Shown piece after piece: positions 1-5,639 of a stretch of 7,082 nt of DNA. This stretch comes from an uncultured Pseudomonadota bacterium (GTDB taxonomy: Bacteria > Myxococcota_A > UBA796 > CAJQPC01). The stretch is from the NCBI GenBank assembly GCA_937915955.1, contig CALGIB010001024.1, positions 1 to 7,082 on the forward strand. Direction: 5' to 3'. The translations under genes were made by a program, and so were the position numbers. The notes beneath the pieces are model-generated. The model searched no databases, was not told the origin of the DNA, and saw only the letters and a list, made by a program, of their open reading frames with translations. Each line of letters starts with the position of its first letter. Position 1 is the stretch's first letter.

Positions 1-858
1 CACGTTGATTCCGAGCAGGCCCGTCAGCAGCCCGAGCGGCAGGAAGATCGCCGCGACGATGGACAGCAGGTACATCGTCTCGTTCATCTGTTCTGCCAGG
101 CGGTTGCCGAGCTCTTCGTAGGTCACGGCAGCGCGCTCTCGCGAGGCGTCCAGCGTCTCCTGGTAGCGGGTCACGCGATCCGCCGACTCCCGGAGCCGGG
201 CCCTTGCCAGGTCGGACATCCAGCCGATCCGCTCCGTGTAGAGGCGCGCCAGCGTGTCGCGTTGCGGCGCGATGTAGCGCCTGAGCAGGATCGACTGCCG
301 CCGGAGATCGCTGAGCTGGCTTCGGAGTTCGCGCCCCTCGGCTGTGAGGACGCGCTCCTCGAGGTCGTCGGTCGCGCTCTCGATGTCCTGAACGACGGTC
401 CCGATCCGGTCCAGCAGTCTGTCCGCGATCTCGTGCAACAGGTCGCCGGCGTCCACTGGACCCCGGCCGCGGGCGAGCTGTTCCGCCACGTCCTGGATGG
501 CGGCGAGCTTGCGGTGGCGGAGCGTGACGACGCGGGCCTGCTCCGCCCACACACGCACGGAGACCATGTCCTCGGGCTCAGCGCCCGGGTTGACGTTGAT
601 CCCTCGGAGCACCACGAGGAGCCCGGTGCCCGACACCAGGCTGCGCGGGCGGGGGTCTCCGACCAGCAGCGCCTCGACGATCACCTCGTCGATCTCGCTC
701 GCTCCGTGCAGCCAGTCCTGCGTCGGCGGGTCGGCGTAGTCGAGGTGCAGCCAGAGCACGCCCGCTTCGACCGCCCCCCGCTGGATCTCCTCTGGAGTCG
801 CTGGTCGGCAGCGGCCTGTTCCGTCGAGCACGAGCGCGTGGAGGGGCGCGTAGGTCAC
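1..858 (-). CDS. zntB: ZntB-like CorA-family divalent metal (zinc) transporter, C-terminus cut by window edge
   Basis: This is an inner-membrane metal transporter of the CorA/ZntB superfamily, in which pentamers carry a large cytoplasmic funnel and two C-terminal membrane helices. E. coli ZntB moves Zn2+. The visible 286 residues include LWLHLDY (35-41), a GLLVVLRGINVNPGAEPEDM stretch (79-98), the strongly ZntB-like block LRRYIAPQRDTLARL (192-206), and the first membrane helix ending LTGLLGINV (278-286). The GIN/GVN motif, rather than CorA's GMN, together with the APQRD block points to ZntB rather than CorA. The family is about 325 residues long, so roughly 40 residues with the second helix lie outside the window. 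The start is the GTG at 858-856, which overlaps the TGA of the upstream mscS gene as GTGA, indicating translational coupling. No other start fits as well. The metal carried is inferred from family only. Confidence 0.9.
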   Translation of the reverse strand, partial: MTYAPLHALVLDGTGRCRPATPEEIQRGAVEAGVLWLHLDYADPPTQDWLHGASEIDEVIVEALLVGDPRPRSLVSGTGLLVVLRGINVNPGAEPEDMVSVRVWAEQARVVTLRHRKLAAIQDVAEQLARGRGPVDAGDLLHEIADRLLDRIGTVVQDIESATDDLEERVLTAEGRELRSQLSDLRRQSILLRRYIAPQRDTLARLYTERIGWMSDLARARLRESADRVTRYQETLDASRERAAVTYEELGNRLAEQMNETMYLLSIVAAIFLPLGLLTGLLGINV

Positions 859-1700
859 GAGACCGCGCGGGTCAGCGCGGGTGAGGCCAGATGCAGCGTG
901 CGCTGCGGGAAGGGGATGCTCACGCCCTCCGCGTCGAACACCTGCTTGATCGCCTTGTTGAGGGCGTAGGTCGCCGGCCAGAACTCGGGCGTCGGGACGT
1001 AGGCCCGGATGACGAGATCGACCGACGACTCACCCAGGGCCCTCACGGCCACCAGCGGAGCGGGCTCCGCCAAGACGCGGGGGTCCGCCCGGACCTCCCC
1101 CATGGCGAGGTCGATGGCCTTGTCGATGTCGTCCTCGTAGCTGATGCCGATCGTCAGATCGACGCGTCTGGTGCCGTTGCGGGAGTAGTTGACGATGGGC
1201 GAGTTCCAGACCGCCGAGTTGGGCAGGGAGACAAAGACGTTGTCCGGCGTGTTGAGCTCGGTCGTGAACAGCCCGACCTGGAGGACGGTGCCCGTGTGTC
1301 CGCTCACCACGATGGTGTCGCCGACCTTCAGCGGGCGCAGGACCAGCAGCATCACCCCTGCGGCGACGTTGGACAGCGTGCCCTGGAGGGCCAGACCGAT
1401 CGCCAGTCCGGCTGCGCCGAGGACCGCGATGATGCTTGTGGTCTGCACGCCAAACCGGGCCAGGACGGCCAGCACCGTGATGACCAGGATCGTGTACCTG
1501 GTGATGCTCACGGCCAGCGGCTTCAGCGTGGCGTCGACGCGCTGCGATCTTTCCAGGAGGCGCCCGACGGCCCGCGCGGACCACGCCGCGACGCGCCATC
1601 CGACGATCAAGATCAGCACGGCCCCGAGCGCGTTCAGGCCGAAGTCCAGCAAGGTGGTGGCGGCGAAGGTCTTGAGGTCCGTGAGGTAGTCGGTGGGCAT
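855..1700 (-). CDS. mscS: small-conductance mechanosensitive channel, MscS family
   Basis: This is an inner-membrane tension-gated channel that releases solutes on hypo-osmotic shock. From the ATG at 1700 it is 281 residues, close to E. coli MscS (286). Membrane segments lie at about 22-40, 66-84 and 88-122. The third is the pore helix, with GAAGLAIGLALQGTLSN (95-111) and AAGVMLLVLRPLKVGD (113-128); the first is almost the E. coli signature, including the Gln-Gly kink. The beta domain carries LPN (159-161) and NYSR (171-174), and the C-terminal domain ends with the typical SIPFPQ (261-266). The frame stays open to a GTG at 1850, which would add a 50-residue Ser/Gly/Pro/Asp-rich leader. I prefer the ATG because family length matches, and because the longer form would run through the promoter region of the divergent riboswitch gene. 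The ribosome-binding site before the ATG is weak (GAGCGAG). The gene overlaps the ZntB-like gene by four bases. Confidence 0.93.
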   Translation of the reverse strand: MPTDYLTDLKTFAATTLLDFGLNALGAVLILIVGWRVAAWSARAVGRLLERSQRVDATLKPLAVSITRYTILVITVLAVLARFGVQTTSIIAVLGAAGLAIGLALQGTLSNVAAGVMLLVLRPLKVGDTIVVSGHTGTVLQVGLFTTELNTPDNVFVSLPNSAVWNSPIVNYSRNGTRRVDLTIGISYEDDIDKAIDLAMGEVRADPRVLAEPAPLVAVRALGESSVDLVIRAYVPTPEFWPATYALNKAIKQVFDAEGVSIPFPQRTLHLASPALTRAVS

Positions 1701-1795
1701 CGGAGTCTCGCTCGGGTTCGTCGCATCGTGCCCCGAATCCGCATCGCCGGGAGCGGATTGAGCTGTGCCGTCCGGCGTTGGCCTGCCGGATCGAC

Positions 1796-1823
1796 TTGAC
1801 GAGGCCACCGCGGCGCCGATACG
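1796..1823 (+). promoter_or_regulatory. candidate sigma70-type promoter for the riboswitch/btuB operon
   Basis: TTGACG at 1796-1801 matches the -35 consensus at five of six positions. GATACG at 1818-1823 matches the -10 at three of six, after a 16-base spacer. Initiation would fall near 1830, about 20 bases before the first recognisable riboswitch element, which is where it is needed. The GC-rich background makes partial matches common, so this is a candidate only. No comparably good promoter was seen for the divergent mscS gene. Confidence 0.35.
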
Positions 1824-1851
1824 TCGCCGCAGTTCTTTGACGTCCAACACG

Positions 1852-2010
1852 CTCAGGTGCTCGCGGAGACGCGAGTGAAACGGGAAGCTGGTTCAAGTCC
1901 AGCGCGGCCCCCGCCACTGTGACCGGGTACGCCCCCTGCAACAGCCACTCTCGAGATCTCGAGGGGAAGGCGCAGGGAGGCGGTTGATCCGGGAGTCAGG
2001 AGACCGGCCT
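1852..2010 (+). promoter_or_regulatory. cobalamin (B12) riboswitch
   Basis: This is an RNA leader that binds a cobalamin and represses downstream expression when the vitamin is plentiful. Conserved elements appear in the family order. GGTGCTC (1856-1862) opens a short arm whose stem CTCGCG/CGCGAG is capped by a GAGA loop (1860-1875). ACGGGAA (1880-1886) is followed by a GCTGG/CCAGC stem (1887-1903). Next come GCGGCCCCCGCCACTGTGA (1904-1922), GCCACT (1944-1949) and GGGGAAGGC (1963-1971), and finally the B12 box AGTCAGGAGACC (1994-2005). The helix between GCCACT and GGGGAAGGC contains a perfect 14-base palindrome (1950-1963). The element sits immediately upstream of a TonB-dependent receptor gene, the commonest partner of this riboswitch class. 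The ends are approximate. Recognition is by eye against the known consensus, which it fits very well. Confidence 0.95.
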
Positions 2011-2023
2011 TGGCGTGCTTTGA

Positions 2024-2047
2024 CTGCTCTTCGGGGAAGAAGAGCGG
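2024..2047 (+). promoter_or_regulatory. riboswitch expression-platform hairpin masking the btuB ribosome-binding site
   Basis: CTGCTCTTC (2024-2032) pairs with GAAGAGCGG (2039-2047) in a nine-pair stem with one G-U pair and a GGGGAA loop. The 3' arm is the only purine-rich Shine-Dalgarno-like stretch before the GTG start at 2054, about nine bases away. Closing the hairpin would therefore hide the ribosome-binding site. No U-run follows, so translational control is more likely than transcription termination. In cobalamin riboswitches a loop of this kind typically kisses loop L5 when ligand is bound. The G-rich loop could pair with the C-run at 1932-1936, but that pairing is inference. Confidence 0.6.
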
Positions 2048-2053
2048 ATCGAT

Positions 2054-4159
2054 GTGCCCGGCCGGGCCCGCCGATTCGTGACCCCGGCCGGAGGCCGGAC
2101 GTTGGCGCTCGTGCTGTTCACACTGCTGTCTGCCCCCCTCGCTGACGAGGGCGGCTCGAGCTCTGCCTCGGGCGGCCAGGCTGCGGACAGCGGCGAAGCC
2201 CCGGGCCTCGAGGTGGTGGTCAGCGACCAGCGAGTCCACGGCGTCGAGCCTCTGGACACGAGCGCCAGCGTCACCGTGATCGAGCTGGACCGCGCCGTCT
2301 CGGCCAGCTCGGACGTGGCCGGCGTCGTCGAGCAGGCCTCGGGCACCACCGTGGTCCGCTTGGGCGGCCTGGGCGACTGGTCGGGGGTCAGCATCCGTGG
2401 GTCCAGCTTCCGTCAGGTGCAGGTCTACCTGGACGGCGTGCCGCTGAACCCCGACGGCAGCGCCGCGGTCAACCTCTCCGAGCTGCCCCTGGGGGCGTTC
2501 TCGCGGGTCGAGGTCTGGCGAGGCAACGCGCCCCCCCGCTTTGGCAGCCTGCCCATCGGCGGGGTGATCAACCTGGTCACGGGTCAGGACGTGCCGCCGC
2601 GGCTGCACGCCAGCGTGGGCCAGCTCGGCACCTTCCGGGTCGGCGGCAACGGGGCCTCGAGCGGACGGATCCTGGGGCGGGACAGCGACGCGCTGCTGAT
2701 CGTCGAGGGCTTCCGCACCCGGGCCGACTTCGCCTACTTCAGCGACAACGGCACGATCTACAACGTCTTCGACGACCAGTGGCTGGAGCGAAGCCACAAC
2801 GACAAGGCCCAGGTCAGCCTGACGGGGCGCTGGCGCATGCAGCTGGGCCAGGGCTCGCTGACCCTGCTCGACAGCCTGCTGAGCCGGGACGAGGCCATCG
2901 CCGGCCACATCCACGGCGGCGACGGCGAGGTCACCCTGGAGACCTGGCGGAACCTGGCCTCGCTCGAGCTGGCGCGGGGCGGCGAGCTGAGCCGCTCGGA
3001 GACCCGCCTGTGGCAGCAGCACCGGGTCGAGCTCTACGACAACCGGGATGGGGTGCTCGGCGTCGGAAACCAGCTGCTGCGCACGGAGCTGGACCAGCTC
3101 GGGCTGCTGCACAGCCAGCGCTTCCTCGTCAGCGACTGGCTGGTTCCCGGCCTGACCGGCTCGGCCCGCCTGGACCGGCACCGCCTCGAGGATCAGCTGG
3201 TCCACGAGCTCTCGGAGCCGGCCCGGCGCACGCAGCTGAGCGGCTCGGCCCACGCGGACGTGCACCTCTGGGGTGACCGCCTGACGCTCTCGCCGGTGCT
3301 CGGCGGCATGTGGCTGGACAGCCGCCAGCTGGGCTCGATCACCCAGGCCGCCTTCACCCCTCGGCTGGGGGTGCTGCTGCGTCCCTCGAGCTGGCTCGCG
3401 CTCAAGGCCAACGGCGGCCACTACCTGCGCCCCCCGGACCTGACGGAGCTGTTCGGCAACCGCGGCACGGTCATCGGCAACGAGGAGCTGCTGCCCGAGA
3501 CCGGCTGGCAGTGGGACCTGGGTGGCCGCGTGGTGGCCCCGGACAACCGCTTCGTGGCCGGCTCGCTGGACGTGACCCAGTTCTACGTGGTCAGCCGCGA
3601 CCGCATCGTGCTCGTGCAGAACAGCCAGCGCACCAGCGTGCCCCAGAACATCGGCCGGACCTGGGTCCAGGGGCTCGAGACGGCGCTGGCCCTGGACCTG
3701 TTCGGCGTGCTCGACAGCTCGACCTCGTACACCTGGACGCTGTCCTGGAACCGGGTCAGCGACCCCGCCTACGCCAACAACCAGCTCCCCCGCATCCCCG
3801 AGCACGAGCTGCACCAGCGGACCTCGGCCCACTGGGGCGAGCGGGTCCGGGCAGGGCACGGCTTCAGCTTCACCAGCGGCAGCTACTGGGACGCCACGAA
3901 CTGGTACCTGTCGCCGCCGCGACGCTTCCACGATCTCTTCCTGCGGCTCCAGCCGAGCGCGGGCTGGCCCTCGGCCGAGCTCAGCGTGCTCAACCTGCTG
4001 GACACGACCACCGAGGTGGTGCCGCGCAATCGCCTCGACGACGAAGACGAGGGCTGGATCGTCCAGCCCGTCACGGACTTCGCCGGCTACCCCCTGCCCG
4101 GTCGCACGTGGATGGTCACGCTGCGCTGGGAGCCCCCTTCCAAGGAGAAGAAGCCATGA
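2054..4159 (+). CDS. btuB: BtuB-like TonB-dependent outer-membrane receptor, probably for cobalamin
   Basis: This is an outer-membrane 22-strand barrel with an N-terminal plug, importing its ligand with energy from TonB/ExbBD. The 701 residues begin with an export signal (Arg-rich start, hydrophobic 17-30). A Ser/Gly linker follows, then a TonB-box-like LEVVVSD (52-58). The plug holds VRLGGLGDWSGVSIRG (101-116), VQVYLDGVPLNPDG (122-135), RVEVWRGNAPPRFG (151-164) and GGVINLVTG (169-177). The barrel includes YLRPPDLTELFGNRGTVIGN, typical of these receptors, and a last strand RTWMVTLRW near the C-terminus. BtuB of E. coli is about 614 residues, so this one has a longer linker and loops. The start is the GTG at 2054, preceded by GAAGAG. 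GTG 2078 is a possible alternative, and the ATG at 2052 is out of frame. A cobalamin riboswitch lies directly upstream, which is the main reason to assign cobalamin or another corrinoid as ligand. No periplasmic BtuF or BtuCD genes are in the window. The gene overlaps the next one as ATGA. Confidence 0.9.
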   Translation: MPGRARRFVTPAGGRTLALVLFTLLSAPLADEGGSSSASGGQAADSGEAPGLEVVVSDQRVHGVEPLDTSASVTVIELDRAVSASSDVAGVVEQASGTTVVRLGGLGDWSGVSIRGSSFRQVQVYLDGVPLNPDGSAAVNLSELPLGAFSRVEVWRGNAPPRFGSLPIGGVINLVTGQDVPPRLHASVGQLGTFRVGGNGASSGRILGRDSDALLIVEGFRTRADFAYFSDNGTIYNVFDDQWLERSHNDKAQVSLTGRWRMQLGQGSLTLLDSLLSRDEAIAGHIHGGDGEVTLETWRNLASLELARGGELSRSETRLWQQHRVELYDNRDGVLGVGNQLLRTELDQLGLLHSQRFLVSDWLVPGLTGSARLDRHRLEDQLVHELSEPARRTQLSGSAHADVHLWGDRLTLSPVLGGMWLDSRQLGSITQAAFTPRLGVLLRPSSWLALKANGGHYLRPPDLTELFGNRGTVIGNEELLPETGWQWDLGGRVVAPDNRFVAGSLDVTQFYVVSRDRIVLVQNSQRTSVPQNIGRTWVQGLETALALDLFGVLDSSTSYTWTLSWNRVSDPAYANNQLPRIPEHELHQRTSAHWGERVRAGHGFSFTSGSYWDATNWYLSPPRRFHDLFLRLQPSAGWPSAELSVLNLLDTTTEVVPRNRLDDEDEGWIVQPVTDFAGYPLPGRTWMVTLRWEPPSKEKKP

Positions 4160-5304
4160 ACCTCATCGCACTCACCCTCGCCCTGGGCTGCCCGCCGCCC
4201 GTGACCACCGACGACACCTCGGACACCGAGACCGACGCGGACACGGACACCGACGCGGACACCGACGCGGACACGGACACCGACGCGGACACGGACACGG
4301 ACACGGACACGGACACGGACCTGCCCGAGCACGTCGGCGCGGTCTTCACGACCAGCAACAACGAGGTCGGCTCGCTGGCCGTCGTCGACCTGGGCACCCA
4401 GTCCGTCACCGAGCCCGCCGACGTCGCCTCGGACGCGGCCGTGCACGCCGAGGACGGCAAGGTCTACGTGATCGGCCGCTACGGCTTCGACTACGTGCGG
4501 GTCTACGAGCCCGGCAGCTGGAGCGCGCCCGAGCTGGAGTTCAGCGTGGTCGCGGGCGGCAACCCCCAGGACCTAGAGGTCTGCGCGGACAAGCTCTTCG
4601 TCTCGCTGTACGGCTCTGACCAGATCGGCGTCTACCAGGCCTCGACCGGCAACGTCATCGGCTCGGTGGACCTGAGCGCCTACGACGACGGCGACGGCGT
4701 GGGCCCCGAGGCCACCCAGCTGGTCGAGATCGACGGCAAGCTCTACGTCGCGCTGAACCGCCTGGATCGGGCGGGCAGCTGGGGCTCGGTCGGCGGCAAG
4801 GTGGTCGAGATCGACTGCGCCACGGACACGGCCACCCAGGCCTGGGACATCGGCGGAAACACCTCGATCTCGGCTTGGGAAGGCAGCGGCCAGCTCTTCG
4901 TGGCCCACGAGGCCTACGGCGAGGTGCCCGCGGGGCTGAGCGTGCTCGACCCGGTCGCCGGCGCCTTCAGCACCGTGATCAGCTACGACGCCTGGACCAC
5001 CCAGCCCGAGTCCGCGGTCGAGGCCGAGGGCCAGGTCCTGGTGACGATGCGCGACGCCTCCTACAACTACGGCTGGCAGTGCTTCGACGCCGTCAGCTGG
5101 GAGGCCTCGGGCGAGGCGACCTGGACGAACTGGGCGCTGGGCCCGGCGGCCCGCAGCAGCCAGGGGCAGGCCTGGATCCCAGCAGGCACCCACTGGACAA
5201 ACGTCGCAGACCAGGTCGGCGCCGTGGTCGTCGATCCGGTCGACTGCGCTGAGCTGGGCGTCGTGTCGACGGCCCTGGGCGGCACGAGCGTCGCCCTGTA
5301 CTGA
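4156..5304 (+). CDS. beta-propeller lipoprotein with Thr-Asp tether; candidate BtuG-like corrinoid-capture protein
   Basis: This predicted 382-residue lipoprotein has a signal peptide MNLIALTLALGC that ends in a lipobox with Cys12. An acidic tether follows, with 15 (Thr/Ala)-Asp dipeptides at 26-55. The rest is an all-beta domain (about 58-382) built of repeats of the YncE/YVTN surface-protein type, roughly seven by my count. Examples are GSLAVVDLGTQSV (72-84), GKVYVIGRYGFDYVRVYEPG (101-120), NPQDLEVCADKLFVSLYGSD (136-155) with IGVYQASTGNVIGSVDLS (157-174), and GKLYVALNRLDR (194-205). Cysteines at 143, 221, 309 and 364 could form disulfides. The ATG lies four bases inside the receptor gene's end, with AAGGAG at 4142-4147 as ribosome-binding site. 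In Bacteroides, BtuG is a seven-bladed surface propeller lipoprotein that caps BtuB and binds cobalamin very tightly. The fold class, lipidation and position here match, but homology and ligand are inference. It could instead be a generic surface propeller. Confidence 0.85.
   Translation: MNLIALTLALGCPPPVTTDDTSDTETDADTDTDADTDADTDTDADTDTDTDTDTDLPEHVGAVFTTSNNEVGSLAVVDLGTQSVTEPADVASDAAVHAEDGKVYVIGRYGFDYVRVYEPGSWSAPELEFSVVAGGNPQDLEVCADKLFVSLYGSDQIGVYQASTGNVIGSVDLSAYDDGDGVGPEATQLVEIDGKLYVALNRLDRAGSWGSVGGKVVEIDCATDTATQAWDIGGNTSISAWEGSGQLFVAHEAYGEVPAGLSVLDPVAGAFSTVISYDAWTTQPESAVEAEGQVLVTMRDASYNYGWQCFDAVSWEASGEATWTNWALGPAARSSQGQAWIPAGTHWTNVADQVGAVVVDPVDCAELGVVSTALGGTSVALY
4231..4320 (+). repeat. 15-unit hexanucleotide tandem repeat coding for a (Thr/Ala)-Asp tether
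   Basis: Fifteen consecutive six-base units of the types ACCGAC, GCGGAC and ACGGAC encode an uninterrupted run of Thr-Asp or Ala-Asp. A higher-order 18-base unit (ACC GAC GCG GAC ACG GAC) occurs at 4231, 4261 and 4279. The last five units (4291-4320) are identical ACGGAC copies. The pattern suggests growth by slippage. Because the unit is two codons, copy-number change would alter tether length but not reading frame. Acidic tethers after the lipid cysteine are common in surface lipoproteins of high-GC Deltaproteobacteria-like genomes. Confidence 0.95.
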
Positions 5305-5639
5305 TGCTGCTGCTCCTGTCCATCGTCGCCTGCGGGGAGCCCGCAGCGGACCCCTGCGAGCCCATGTGTTCGAGCGCGGCCGCCCTCTACGGCGGCTGCC
5401 TCGAGGGCTGGGGCCTGGACTGGACCGCCGCCGGCTACGAGGACGAGGAGGACTTCCTGGGCTCCTGCGCCACCTGGGCGTGGGAGCTCCGCGTCCTGGA
5501 GGAGGCCGCGATCGAGCGCGGCGAGCTCGCGGCCGGCGGGCACGTGGACGCCGTCTGCGAGGAGCGCGCCGAGCTGTTCCAGGACGGGGTCTGCTCGGAC
5601 TACACGGACATCGACTGGAGCCAGCCGCCATGGGACTGA
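5304..5639 (+). CDS. small cysteine-rich lipoprotein of unknown function
   Basis: I do not recognise the family of this 111-residue protein. It starts MLLLLSIVAC, a very short signal with lipobox IVAC, so Cys10 would be lipidated. The mature part is acidic and has six further cysteines (18, 22, 32, 55, 85, 97), enough for three disulfides. It is probably largely helical, for example DEEDFLGSC and the ELRVLEEAAIERGEL stretch, and is rich in Trp. There are no internal membrane segments. The ATG shares its A with the stop codon of the propeller gene (TGATG). No Shine-Dalgarno sequence is visible, so translation is probably coupled to the upstream gene. It overlaps the next gene by ten bases. Its place between two propeller lipoproteins in a B12-controlled operon suggests an accessory role at the outer membrane, but no function can be read from the sequence. 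Confidence 0.8.
   Translation: MLLLLSIVACGEPAADPCEPMCSSAAALYGGCLEGWGLDWTAAGYEDEEDFLGSCATWAWELRVLEEAAIERGELAAGGHVDAVCEERAELFQDGVCSDYTDIDWSQPPWD

Noticed and set aside
262..969. Plus-strand open frame opposite the ZntB-like gene.
   Set aside because: It has no family resemblance, while the minus strand gives a continuous ZntB-like protein with conserved motifs.
891..1799. Plus-strand open frame opposite mscS.
   Set aside because: The composition is typical of an antisense shadow (Arg/Asp/Gly/Gln-rich). The opposite strand is unmistakable MscS.
1950..1963. Perfect 14-base palindrome considered as an operator for a DNA-binding repressor.
   Set aside because: It falls exactly in the helix between the conserved GCCACT and GGGGAAGGC elements of the riboswitch, which explains the symmetry.
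2026..2045. Hairpin considered as an intrinsic terminator.
   Set aside because: No U-run follows the stem and a start codon lies nine bases downstream, so masking of the ribosome-binding site fits better.
1853..3931. A 692-codon minus-strand open frame opposite the receptor gene.
   Set aside because: It is the antisense shadow of a GC-rich gene: its protein is low-complexity Ala/Gly/Arg/Gln/Val with no recognisable motif, and it runs across the riboswitch. The plus-strand frame has clear TonB-receptor motifs.
3310..4155. In-frame upstream extension of the first propeller lipoprotein inside the receptor gene.
   Set aside because: The extension is Ala/Arg/Pro-rich shadow sequence. The ATG at 4156 has a good ribosome-binding site and begins a lipoprotein signal.
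4231..4320. Tandem repeat considered as a CRISPR or non-coding satellite.
   Set aside because: The units are six bases without spacers, and the repeat stays in frame inside a lipoprotein gene.
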